A stretch of DNA of 64,000 bases from Bradyrhizobium sp. AZCC 2176. Lineage in GTDB: Bacteria > Pseudomonadota > Alphaproteobacteria > Rhizobiales > Xanthobacteraceae. The notes beneath the pieces are model-generated. The model was not told where the DNA came from and made no database searches. It saw nothing but the letters and a program-made list of their open reading frames with translations. Both the position numbers and the translations under genes were made by a program. Each line of letters opens with the position of its first letter. Position 1 is the first letter of the stretch. Positions 1 to 8,226 of this stretch are shown one piece after another. Location: positions 4,305,501-4,369,500 of the forward strand of contig NZ_JAZHRX010000001.1 of NCBI RefSeq assembly GCF_036924645.1, written 5' to 3'.

Positions 1-453
1 GTAACGTACCTCTCCGGGCGGTACATTCCATTCCGCATCGCAGATCCGGTTGTAGATCGAGCGCTCGGGATGGCGCTCGCGGCGGCGGCCAAAGACCGCG
101 CAGGCTCCGGGAGTCGTTGACAAGAATGCCAGGGCTTGCTCCGGCCAAGCCTCGCGGAGTTCGCAATCGCCGTCAATGAACTGCACGAACTCCAGATCAG
201 TCCGCAGCTCCATCAGCCGGCGAAAGCCGGCATTGCGCGCCCGCGCGGCGGTGAAGCCTGTCTTCATGTCCAGTTCGATGACTTCGACGCCGCGGCTTTT
301 CGCCCAGGCGACCGAGCCGTCGGTCGAGCCGGAGTCGACGTAAACGATGGCGTCGGCGCCTTGCGCGGACGTCAGGCATTGCTTGAGGCGCTCGCCTTCG
401 TTGCGGCCGATCGCAACGACGCCGTAGCGGGATGACTTTTCAGCCGGCGTCAC
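1..453 (-). CDS. Glycosyltransferase family 2, N-terminal part (cut by left window edge)
   Basis: Reading leftward from a GTG at 453, 151 codons run open to the window edge. The translation has the start of a GT-A (family 2) sugar transferase: a first beta strand YGVVAIGRNEGERL, then YVDSGSTDGS, then the metal/nucleotide-binding DGDCEL motif near residue 100. Such enzymes move a sugar from a nucleotide donor to a lipid-linked acceptor at the cytoplasmic face. The GTG lies inside the end of the upstream acetyltransferase gene (14-bp overlap), which suggests translational coupling in one leftward operon. The C-terminus and acceptor-binding part are missing, so the sugar cannot be assigned. The family call is secure; a role in EPS assembly is inferred from the neighbours. 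Confidence 0.85.
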   Translation of the reverse strand, partial: MTPAEKSSRYGVVAIGRNEGERLKQCLTSAQGADAIVYVDSGSTDGSVAWAKSRGVEVIELDMKTGFTAARARNAGFRRLMELRTDLEFVQFIDGDCELREAWPEQALAFLSTTPGACAVFGRRRERHPERSIYNRICDAEWNVPPGEVRY

Positions 454-976
454 GGGCGGGGCCTGCTTCCGATTGCTGACGACGCGGCTTGACGATGGCG
501 GGTACGCCGATAGCTATGCTGTTTTCCGGAACATCCTCGATCACGACAGCATTGGCTCCGATAATCGAATTGTCGCCAACCCTGATCGGACCCAGCACTT
601 TGGCTCCGGCACCAATGTCGACATTGTTTCCGATGATGGGCGCAACCGGCTCCTCGACACGTCGCAGGCCGACAACCACGCCGTTGCGGATGCGGCAATT
701 GTCCCCGAAACGCGCATAGCCACTGACAATAATGCCGCCAAAATGATCGATGACGAAGTTGCGGCCCACGGTGGCTTCGCAGGGCAATTCTATCCCGGTC
801 ACGATTTGAATGATCTTGTAGAGCACCTTGTAGATGAACGAACACAGCTTGCGCAGCAATGCCGGCCGCACGCCGTATCGCCATCGGCCGAATCGATAGA
901 TCACCATGACCCAAAAGCCCTGGGCCCCCGCGTCACGGCCATGGGCGTTAAAATCGGCTCGAATATTTTCAAACAT
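440..976 (-). CDS. Serine acetyltransferase-like hexapeptide-repeat O-acetyltransferase
   Basis: 178 residues from the ATG at 976. The N-terminal part (MFENIRADF, then GFWVMVIYRFGRW) matches the helical lead-in of SAT-family acetyltransferases. It is followed by a left-handed beta-helix of hexapeptide repeats with the catalytic-type His in IDHFGGI, and an end cap IIGANAVVIEDVPENS and AIGVPA. In EPS loci such enzymes acetylate a sugar rather than serine, which is the likely role here, but real CysE activity is not excluded. The reading frame stays open upstream to 1174. I prefer 976 because homology-like sequence starts there, although no strong ribosome-binding site is visible. The 3' end overlaps the downstream glycosyltransferase start by 14 bp. 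Confidence 0.8.
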   Translation of the reverse strand: MFENIRADFNAHGRDAGAQGFWVMVIYRFGRWRYGVRPALLRKLCSFIYKVLYKIIQIVTGIELPCEATVGRNFVIDHFGGIIVSGYARFGDNCRIRNGVVVGLRRVEEPVAPIIGNNVDIGAGAKVLGPIRVGDNSIIGANAVVIEDVPENSIAIGVPAIVKPRRQQSEAGPARDAG

Positions 977-1370
977 TGCAAAAGTGTGCCGACGGTGGGC
1001 TTCCCGGTTCCAAGGATCATATATTCTCGCGACATGCTGTAGCACCGGGGCGGATTGAACAGGAAGCGTTCTGGTTGCGATGAGGCTCCGACGGCTGCCA
1101 TTTTGGATAGAACTTAAGAGGGTAGTTAAGATTAGCCATGAACTCGGGAGATCGAGGCCGGCAACCGTCGCCAATTTGGCGGCGGTTTCGCACCCGCGGC
1201 GTACCCCGTTCTCCCTGGAGTTGGCGTTCCATTCAGGATGCGGTATTAATCACATATATTAAATCGATTTCACCGAGCAACAATTTCGTAGTAGATCGCT
1301 TACCATTCGTTAATCATATGGCGGGATCCCGCGGTGCGCCGGGCGGAACTTTGAAGTTCGTGGAGCTTTC
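977..1370. promoter_or_regulatory. Divergent intergenic region with AT-rich promoter-like stretch
   Basis: No convincing gene lies here. The stretch 1245-1320 is much richer in A/T than the surroundings (attaat, atatatt, taaatcg, gttaatcatatg) and separates the leftward acetyltransferase operon from the rightward WecG-STAS gene. It is the natural place for promoters in both directions. No consensus sigma-70 or sigma-54 box could be fixed with confidence. Confidence 0.35.
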
Positions 1371-2534
1371 ATGTTGAAGACATTGCGCGTCCCGCCGGCC
1401 TCGTCCGACTTCGCCGAGCCGCGATCGGCATGCGCCTCCCCGGACGACCTTTCCCGCAACGTATACGGCCTCCTCGGCATTCCCGTGGACGCGCTCGATT
1501 TCCCCTCGCTGCTGCGGTCGATGGCGCTTGCAACGAATGCTGGCGCGCCATTCCTGATTTCGACCCCCAACGTCAATTTTCTCGTCAAGAGCCAGATCAA
1601 CGGCGCGTTCCGGGAGTCCATGCTGCTGAGCGATCTGTGTCTTGCCGACGGCATGCCGCTGATCTGGATCGCCAAGCTGCTGCGTATTCCGATCCATGAG
1701 AGAATTGCCGGCAGCGACCTGTTCGGCCGGCTCAAATCGGCCGGCGCGACAGGCCGGCGTCTGCGGGTCTTCCTGCTGGGCGGCGCCGAGGGGCTGGCGG
1801 CCGCAGTTGGCGCCAGGCTGAACGCTGAACGGAGCGGGCTGGAATGCGTCGGCGTGCTCAACCCAGGTTTTGGTACCATCGAAGAGATGAGCTCGCCGAA
1901 TATAATCGATGAAATAAATGCCAGCGGCGCGGATTTAATTGCAGTATTTTTCGGCGCCGAAAAGGCCCAGGCCTGGCTGCTGCATAACCACTGGCGGCTG
2001 TGCCCGCCGGTTCGCGCCCAGTTCGGGGCCACGATCAATTTCGAAGCCGGAACCGTTCGGCGGGCGCCGCCGATGCTGCGCAGCACCGGCTTTGAGTGGT
2101 TGTGGCGCATCAAGGAAGAGCCGTATCTTTGGCGACGATACTGGAACGACGGCAAGGCCTTGCTCGCGATGCTGGTCATCTCCGTGCTGCCGTTGATGCT
2201 GAGTGAGCGGCGTCTGCGAAACCTGAACGAACTCTCGATCGTAAGGCGCGAAGATCTCGGTTCCGTGACGATTGCCTTGTCCGGGGCGGCTGTGGCCGCA
2301 CATGTCGACGGTGCGATCGAACAACTTCGTGAGGCACTCGACAGCGGCAAACGGTTGACCGTCGACGTCTCCAATACGCAGTATGTCGACGCAAGGTTCT
2401 TCGGACTGTTCCTGATCGTTCGAAAGCAATTGGCTAGTCGGGGACAGAAGCTGCTGTTTACGGGCGCGTCCGCCGGCCTGCGACGAATATTCCGCCTGAA
2501 CAGATTCGAATTCCTCCTGTCACAGGAAGTGTGA
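1371..2534 (+). CDS. WecG/TagA/CpsF-family glycosyltransferase fused to a C-terminal STAS domain
   Basis: 387 residues. Residues about 31-255 carry the WecG/TagA/CpsF (GT26) signatures: STPN at 64-67, ADGMP at 92-96, FLLGGAEG at 134-141, and the end block of the family around FEAGTVRRAP and EWLWRIKEEP (224-251). This family transfers an N-acetylmannosamine-type sugar from a UDP donor to a lipid-linked intermediate. A hydrophobic segment (264-278) follows. Residues about 295-380 then look like a STAS (anti-sigma-factor-antagonist) domain, with LTVDVSNTQYVDARFFGLF holding the usual strand-turn-helix around the regulatory position. STAS domains bind nucleotides or partner kinases, so the tail may regulate or dock the enzyme. 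Likely the second or third sugar transfer of the EPS repeat unit. The fusion is read directly; its function is inferred. Confidence 0.85.
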   Translation: MLKTLRVPPASSDFAEPRSACASPDDLSRNVYGLLGIPVDALDFPSLLRSMALATNAGAPFLISTPNVNFLVKSQINGAFRESMLLSDLCLADGMPLIWIAKLLRIPIHERIAGSDLFGRLKSAGATGRRLRVFLLGGAEGLAAAVGARLNAERSGLECVGVLNPGFGTIEEMSSPNIIDEINASGADLIAVFFGAEKAQAWLLHNHWRLCPPVRAQFGATINFEAGTVRRAPPMLRSTGFEWLWRIKEEPYLWRRYWNDGKALLAMLVISVLPLMLSERRLRNLNELSIVRREDLGSVTIALSGAAVAAHVDGAIEQLREALDSGKRLTVDVSNTQYVDARFFGLFLIVRKQLASRGQKLLFTGASAGLRRIFRLNRFEFLLSQEV

Positions 2535-2598
2535 TAGCGGAGGCCACAGACGATTATCCGGCCTATTTCGGCCGCGCGACATTTATTCAGGGCCAAAG

Positions 2599-4989
2599 AT
2601 GAAGCAGCCAGCCGGTCAGATTTTTCAAGTTCGCCGCGGACTTGCGCTCCTGCTCGTGATGTTCGTCGCGGGCTGCGGATCGCCCGAAGAACGCGCACAG
2701 AGCTATTATGAGAGCGGAATGGCTCTTATCGAAAAGAAGGACGACCTCGAGGCGCGCAAGGAACTTCTGAAGGCCGTCAAGTACAAGAGCGACAAGGTTG
2801 AAGTCTGGCGGGCGCTCGCAGGCATTGATGAACGCACAAAGGCGACTTCGCTCTTCCTGGACTTACGCCGTATCGTCGAATTGGATCCGAACGATCTGAA
2901 TGCGCGATTGAGGCTTGCGCGAATTATGGTGGGCGGCGGGGCCGCCGAAGCCGCGCTGCGGGTCGTCGATGCAGCCAACGAGGGCGACAAGCCTAATGCG
3001 GAACTCCATGCGCTGCGGGCAATCATTCTTCTGCGCACCAACGATAATGCCGCTGCGATCCGCGAAGCGCAGCGCGCCTATGAGATCGATCCGGCCAATG
3101 TTGACGCGATCTCGTTGCTTGCGTCGAAAAAGGTCGCCGATCGCGATCTGGATGGCGCACTGAAGCTTCTGGATTCGGTTCCAGCCGCCTCCAAGGACGA
3201 AACGCGCATCACGCTGCAGAAGATCGATGCGTATGCACGCAAGAAAGATTTGGCGAAGGCGGAAGAGCTGTTGCGCAAGCTGATCGAGCAGAATCCTCAG
3301 GAGGGAGCATACCGCGCCCAGCTTCTGCAGCTTCTCCTCGCACAGCGGAAGTTCGTCGAGGCCGAGAAGGAATTTCGGGCGAGGGCCGAAGCCAACCCGA
3401 CTGACAGCAAGATCGGGCTCGATCTTGTTCGCTTTTTGGCTGCCACCAAGGGCGCGGATGTTGCCAGAGCAGAGCTGGAAGCGCGGATCAAGGCAGGTGG
3501 CGACGATTTTGATTACCAGATCGCATTGGCCGAACTGAATCAGGGGCAGAACCGAACGGCCGATGCCGTGCAGGCTATGCAGAAGCTGGCCAACACGGCA
3601 GCTACCCCCGACAAGAAGCTCGCCGCCCAGGTCAAGCTTGCGGAGCTTCATATTGCCAAGAACGACAGGGCGGCTGCCGAGCCGTTGATCACAGATATCC
3701 TCTCGAAGGATCGCCGAAACAGCGGCGCGCTGCGGCTGCGCGCAGCCCTGAGCATCGACAAGGGCCAGTTCGACAGCGCCATTTCCGATTTGCGCGAGGC
3801 GCTCAACGATCAGCCGAAGTCGGTTGAATTGCTGTCGCTGATGGCGGTGGCGTATGAACGCAGCGGGAAGGGCGAATTGGCCGATCGTCAATATGCCGAT
3901 GCGCTGAAATCATCCAACGCCAATCCCGATGTCCTTCTTCGATACGTCGCGTTCCTGCAGCGCAAGGGCGATGCGGCTCGGGCCGAAGAGATACTGACGG
4001 ACGCTGCCAATCGCAATTCCGGCAATCTCCAGATCTGGTCGTCGCTCGCGCAGGTCAAATTGGGCCGGCAGAATTGGGCGGGAGCCTTGGCGATTGCGGA
4101 CACCATCGGGCGCGTCGATCAGGGGCGTGTCGTTGCTGATCAGATCCGCGCGGCAGCGCTCGCGGGCCAGAACAAGATCGACGAAAGCGTCGCAGCGCTG
4201 GAGGCGGCGCACAAAGCGGGACCGGACGCACCACAGCCGGCGCTTGCACTTGCCTCGGCTTATGTGAAACAGGGCAAGCCAGACAAGGCTTCAACGCTGC
4301 TGCAGGCGATGAGCAACAAGTTCCCGGCCAATGCCCAGCTTCTCGTGTTTCTGGGGCAGGCCAAACTGGCGGAAAAGAAGAACGATGAGGCGCTGCAAAG
4401 CTTCACGAAGGCCGTCGAGCAGCAGCCGAAGGAGCCCGCGGGATACGCTGCGCTGAACGAGCTCTACATGCAAAGCAAGGACTACGATGCGGCTGACAAG
4501 GTACTCAAGGCTGGACTTGCGGAGTTGCCGGGCAATGTCGCTTTCCGTCTCTCCCTGGCTGGCTTGCAAATCATTCGGGGAAATAATGACGCCGCAATAT
4601 CCCAGTACGAGGCGATTCTGCAGGACCAGCCGAACTCCCTGGTTGCGATCAACAATCTCGTCAGCCTGCTATTGGATAATCGGAGCGACAAGCCAAACCT
4701 GGAACGCGCTTTCCAGCTGGCGGAAAAGCTCAAGAGCTCGAACGTGCCGCAGTTTCAGGATACGTGGGGATGGGCTCAGTTCAAGCGCGGTGACGTCAAG
4801 GGCGCCATCGCCACGCTCGAACCGGCTGTTGCGGCAGTGTCTAATCTTGCAGCGCTCCACTACCATCTTGGCATGAGTTACGCGGCTGACGGGCAAACCG
4901 AAAAGGCGGCGGAGCGGTTCAAGACCGCATTGTCGCTGGAGCCGGACGGGACACCGCTCAAGGACAGCATCCGCGCCGCGATGAAATGA
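2599..4989 (+). CDS. prsT: TPR-repeat lipoprotein of the PEP-CTERM/EPS system, PrsT-like
   Basis: 796 residues. A lipoprotein signal with lipobox VAGC puts the acylated cysteine at residue 26, so the mature protein is lipid-anchored at the membrane. The rest is a long superhelix of tetratricopeptide repeats; alternating A/L/Y/A patterns such as ALRVVDAANEG and LLSLMAVAYERSGKGELA recur throughout. The length and layout match PrsT-type proteins (TIGR02917) that accompany exosortase/EPS clusters. The TPR stack probably scaffolds polymer assembly or export in the periplasm. The gene starts 64 bp after the WecG-STAS gene, so co-transcription is likely. The 136 bp to the convergent beta-barrel gene hold no clear hairpin terminator. 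The family call is strong; the exact partner is unknown. Confidence 0.85.
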   Translation: MKQPAGQIFQVRRGLALLLVMFVAGCGSPEERAQSYYESGMALIEKKDDLEARKELLKAVKYKSDKVEVWRALAGIDERTKATSLFLDLRRIVELDPNDLNARLRLARIMVGGGAAEAALRVVDAANEGDKPNAELHALRAIILLRTNDNAAAIREAQRAYEIDPANVDAISLLASKKVADRDLDGALKLLDSVPAASKDETRITLQKIDAYARKKDLAKAEELLRKLIEQNPQEGAYRAQLLQLLLAQRKFVEAEKEFRARAEANPTDSKIGLDLVRFLAATKGADVARAELEARIKAGGDDFDYQIALAELNQGQNRTADAVQAMQKLANTAATPDKKLAAQVKLAELHIAKNDRAAAEPLITDILSKDRRNSGALRLRAALSIDKGQFDSAISDLREALNDQPKSVELLSLMAVAYERSGKGELADRQYADALKSSNANPDVLLRYVAFLQRKGDAARAEEILTDAANRNSGNLQIWSSLAQVKLGRQNWAGALAIADTIGRVDQGRVVADQIRAAALAGQNKIDESVAALEAAHKAGPDAPQPALALASAYVKQGKPDKASTLLQAMSNKFPANAQLLVFLGQAKLAEKKNDEALQSFTKAVEQQPKEPAGYAALNELYMQSKDYDAADKVLKAGLAELPGNVAFRLSLAGLQIIRGNNDAAISQYEAILQDQPNSLVAINNLVSLLLDNRSDKPNLERAFQLAEKLKSSNVPQFQDTWGWAQFKRGDVKGAIATLEPAVAAVSNLAALHYHLGMSYAADGQTEKAAERFKTALSLEPDGTPLKDSIRAAMK

Positions 4990-5125
4990 ATGCCGGCTTA
5001 TGAACGTCGGCTGCAGCACCAGGAAAAGTGGATAACGGCTTTCCTTCAGGCAAGTGCGACGCGTTTATCCGGAGGATTTGCTCAAAGACCGCGAGCGCGA
5101 TGAAGGAAAGATCGTCGCGCTCTGG

Positions 5126-6367
5126 CTAATTGCCCGACGGCAGCACGGTCCAGTTATGCGTGACGACGAACATCAAGCTGTGGGAGTCCGCAGGTCCGGT
5201 GCCGGAAACGGTTGGCGTGCCGGTAATCGGATCGAAAATGGTGGCGCCGCCGGTGCTGGCGAAGCGATGCAGGTACCGGTAGGTGAGCGACGTCAGCCAT
5301 TCGCGGGTCAGATTGTAGCTGTAGGTCGCCGACGCCGAAGCGAAATCCGTCGTCGTGGTCGAGATCTGCCGGTTGCCGCTCGCAGAAAACGACAGGGTGG
5401 ATCGTGAATCGATGCTGTGGCTCAGCGATGCCGTGATCGAATCGCGCTTGAACAGCGAACCGACGACGCTCGGTCCAACCGACTGGCTGGCGATGACGGA
5501 CAAGGTCGTGCTCTTGAGCATTCGATAGGTGAGGACAGCATCTCCGATCCAGTCGTGCACCGTGCCCGATACGGGTGTGGCCGACGTGGTACCTCCGAAT
5601 GCAGAACTCGAAACCCCTCGATCCGTCACAAGATAGGCGACGCCGGCATTTGCGCGAAAGGAAAGCACCGCCGATAGAGTGGCGTCGAACCCAGCCTGCT
5701 CACGAAAAATCTGGACCTGGGTGTTGAATGCGTTGCCATATTCGAGAAGTTCATATTCGGAGGACAGATTGATCGCCGTGACCGAACTTAGCGAGCGACG
5801 CCAACTGCCACGCGCAAGTGTATCCGTAAATGGCGTGCCACCACTGGACGGCTCGTAACTCGTGTGAGAGGACGTGGCGAACAGAGACACTGTGTCAATT
5901 GCGGTGATCGAACGGTCGATTCCACCCGTTGCTGTGAGCCGATCGATGAAGCCTGAAGTCGGCGTGGAAACGCCGAGATCGTTCAGGATCGCAAGAGCGG
6001 TACTTTGCTGTCTCCAGCTTGTCTCGACGTACTCCCGGTCGAATCTGTTCTTTTCCTTGAGCTCGTAGCGCGCCTTGAATCCGTAGTTCAGGAATTCCGA
6101 TGCAGTGCCGGCGGCGCCCGGACCCCAGTACTTCTTGTAAGTGCCGTCGCCGGTGAAATTGAACAGGGATGTCGGGGTACGCGCTTGTGCGTCAGCATTG
6201 AGCGTGGTGTAGGAACCCAAAGATCCCGCCGGTGAGGTGCGCAAGAACTGGTTGCTGTTCAGCTCGACGGTTTCACTCTCGCTGGCCTTTATCGACCAGT
6301 CGAACGCAAATGCCACGGACGGCGCCATGCCAAAGCACATCGAGACTGCTATGGCAGCTCTCTTCAC
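5126..6367 (-). CDS. Outer-membrane beta-barrel protein of the EPS cluster
   Basis: 413 residues from a GTG start at 6367, preceded by GAGAAG. A signal peptide ends near AFAFDWS. After it, alternating polar/hydrophobic strands with aromatic girdles continue to the C-terminus (for example LTYRYLHRF, SHSLMFVVTHNW), typical of a large porin-like barrel. Proteins of this shape occur in PEP-CTERM/EPS loci (TIGR03016-like), where they may form or support the outer-membrane exit path. The gene is 31 bp downstream of the export-protein gene in the same direction, so the two are probably one operon. The last residues (WTVLPSGN) lack the classical terminal Phe recognised by the Bam complex. Specific function unassigned. 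Confidence 0.7.
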   Translation of the reverse strand: MKRAAIAVSMCFGMAPSVAFAFDWSIKASESETVELNSNQFLRTSPAGSLGSYTTLNADAQARTPTSLFNFTGDGTYKKYWGPGAAGTASEFLNYGFKARYELKEKNRFDREYVETSWRQQSTALAILNDLGVSTPTSGFIDRLTATGGIDRSITAIDTVSLFATSSHTSYEPSSGGTPFTDTLARGSWRRSLSSVTAINLSSEYELLEYGNAFNTQVQIFREQAGFDATLSAVLSFRANAGVAYLVTDRGVSSSAFGGTTSATPVSGTVHDWIGDAVLTYRMLKSTTLSVIASQSVGPSVVGSLFKRDSITASLSHSIDSRSTLSFSASGNRQISTTTTDFASASATYSYNLTREWLTSLTYRYLHRFASTGGATIFDPITGTPTVSGTGPADSHSLMFVVTHNWTVLPSGN

Positions 6368-6398
6368 GTTGCTTCTCGCCCCCGCCGATCGTCAGACC

Positions 6399-6986
6399 TC
6401 ACTCAAACAAACGTCGTTCTGGAACCATGATGACGTCGCCGGCCCGCAAGGTGATGTTACCTTCCAGGTCGTTACCGGCTTCGTAAGCGCGGTAGTTGAA
6501 CATGAAAATTGTTTCATCGCCGCCGGGGCCCTTGCGCCTCACCTGAATACGATTCTTTGCGGCGAAGGGGCCGACGCCGCCGGCAAGGGCGATAGCCTGC
6601 ATCAAGGTCGTTTTCTGTCTGACAACATAGGAGCCCGGCTTTACGATCTCGCCGGTAATGAAAATCTTGGGCTTCAGGTCGTCCTCGGGGATCTCCTTGG
6701 GAGCATTAATAACAGCAACCGTAACGTCCAGATTCTCGTCCTTATAGTTATTCTTCAGCTTGTTCTTGAGAACGTTTTCGAGCGCCAATGGCGTCAGCCC
6801 GCGCGCCCGGACATGGCCGGCGAGGGGAAATGCTATTTCACCGGAGGGGTCGACGACCACGTTCCGGTCGAGCTTCGGGTCTTGCAGGACCGAAATGCTC
6901 AGGCTGTCGCCCGATTTCAGGGTTTGCGCTTTTGCCGCCCCCGGGGTCAGGAAGGCAACGCATAGCAGTGCCAGCAAGATTCGCAT
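6399..6986 (-). CDS. Polysaccharide biosynthesis/export protein (Wza/ExoF-like, PES + SLBB)
   Basis: 195 residues from the ATG at 6986, chosen because AGGGGA sits 7-8 bases upstream and a clean signal peptide (MRILLALLC to GAAKAQ) follows; an upstream in-frame start at 7025 is less likely. The polysaccharide-export domain is seen in SGDSLSISVLQDP, VVVDPSGEIAFPLAG and the helix after it. A single SLBB domain follows (FITGEIVKPGSYVVRQKTTL, IALAGG). These proteins form the periplasmic/outer-membrane channel for EPS. The protein is short, like rhizobial ExoF-type exporters rather than full Wza. It lies upstream of the beta-barrel gene in the leftward operon. Confidence 0.85.
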   Translation of the reverse strand: MRILLALLCVAFLTPGAAKAQTLKSGDSLSISVLQDPKLDRNVVVDPSGEIAFPLAGHVRARGLTPLALENVLKNKLKNNYKDENLDVTVAVINAPKEIPEDDLKPKIFITGEIVKPGSYVVRQKTTLMQAIALAGGVGPFAAKNRIQVRRKGPGGDETIFMFNYRAYEAGNDLEGNITLRAGDVIMVPERRLFE

Positions 6987-7111
6987 GTCAGTTCCCCTAA
7001 ACATCAGCAAAAAGCCCGCAAACAAAAGACATTTGGGCCGACATGTGGGGATTTTTTCCCAAGCATGCAGCCATTATTTAACCATGGGGGAAGCTAATAG
7101 AACACAAAGAC

Positions 7112-7948
7112 TTAGGGAACCCGGGAGAACTTTTTTACCGGAAAAATGCTATACTGTTGCTTATCCGCAATAACGTCCCGAACAATATTCTCCGAAATCA
7201 CCCGTTGGTCGTTGGCAAAGCCATAAACCAGCGCCGTGTCACACAAGACATTAATCATGCGGGGTATCCCGCCGCTCGCGGAGGCGATCAGCGAGCACGC
7301 CTCCTGGGTGAACAGGGGGCGGCGGGCACCCACTGCCTGGAGCCGAAACGCGATATAATTGGCCACCTCCCGGTCATCGAGGGGCCGAAGGTGGAAGTCG
7401 GAGGAAATCCGCTGGGCGAACTGATGCAGCTTTGGCGCCAGCAGCAGGTCGCGCAGCTGGGGCTGGCCGACCAGGATTAACTGCAGGATCTGAAACTTGT
7501 CCGCATTGATGTTGGAAATCATGCGCAAATGCTCAAGCGCCTCCGGCTCGAGATTCTGCGCCTCGTCGATGATCAATATGGTCCGTCTTCCGTTGGCAAA
7601 CTGGCCATAAAGAAAATCCTGCAATTTCTTGAAAAGATTTGGATAATCTCCATCGAACGACTGCCCGAGCGACATCAGGATCCACTGCAGCAATTCCTGC
7701 CGGCCCTGCGGGGAGTTCGAGATCAGGCCGATCGTGATCGCCGGGCTGACCTTCTTGAGCAAATGCCGGACCAGGGTTGTCTTGCCGGAACCTATTTCAC
7801 CTGTAATGACGGTGAAGCCGGCGTTGTTCATGACGCCGAACTCCAGCATCGTGAACGCCATTGAATGCATTTTGCCCCAATAAATCAGGTCGGGGTCGGG
7901 GAGAATTGAAAAAGGCTTCTCCTGGAGCTGATAAAATGCCTCGTACAT
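7112..7948 (-). CDS. ExeA/GspA-like AAA ATPase of the PEP-CTERM/EPS system
   Basis: 278 residues. It begins with the MYEAFYQLQEKPFSILPDP signature of exosortase-linked ATPases (TIGR03015-like, related to ExeA/GspA). Walker A is GEIGSGKTT (50-58) and Walker B is TILIIDEAQ (123-131), followed by arginine-finger-like ISSDFHLRPL and an AAA lid. Full-length family members often carry a C-terminal peptidoglycan-binding region; this one stops after the ATPase core. A role in energising EPS export or assembly is inferred. The gene starts the leftward operon (ATPase, then export protein after a 125-bp gap, then beta-barrel) and faces the chain-length gene across a 278-bp divergent region. Confidence 0.85.
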   Translation of the reverse strand: MYEAFYQLQEKPFSILPDPDLIYWGKMHSMAFTMLEFGVMNNAGFTVITGEIGSGKTTLVRHLLKKVSPAITIGLISNSPQGRQELLQWILMSLGQSFDGDYPNLFKKLQDFLYGQFANGRRTILIIDEAQNLEPEALEHLRMISNINADKFQILQLILVGQPQLRDLLLAPKLHQFAQRISSDFHLRPLDDREVANYIAFRLQAVGARRPLFTQEACSLIASASGGIPRMINVLCDTALVYGFANDQRVISENIVRDVIADKQQYSIFPVKKFSRVP

Positions 7949-8226
7949 TGAACTTCCTTAGGCCGGCCATAGACGCTTATAGCGTACTTCGGTGGATTAC
8001 CCTGCCTCCCTCAAACCCATTTCGCTGATCTACGTAAATTTGCCAAAGCGGCGGCCGATGGAACCACCATTAAGATTGAAATTTGAAACTCGTGGAACTG
8101 AGCAACTATTCATTAAATCTCTGCAAGATCGATGCTAGTATTGCGGCTCGGAGCGACGCACCCACCGACACCATTTCGCGGTACTATTTGCCCTAGCTGC
8201 CTCGCAAACAGACGCTCGGACGATAT

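Noticed and set aside
1310..2698. Long minus-strand frame opposite the WecG-STAS gene
   Set aside because: High GC creates open antisense frames; the composition is Arg/Ser-rich and the plus strand has full family motifs.
2863..3891. 342-codon minus-strand frame opposite the TPR gene
   Set aside because: Antisense shadow of the TPR lipoprotein gene; no start context or family.
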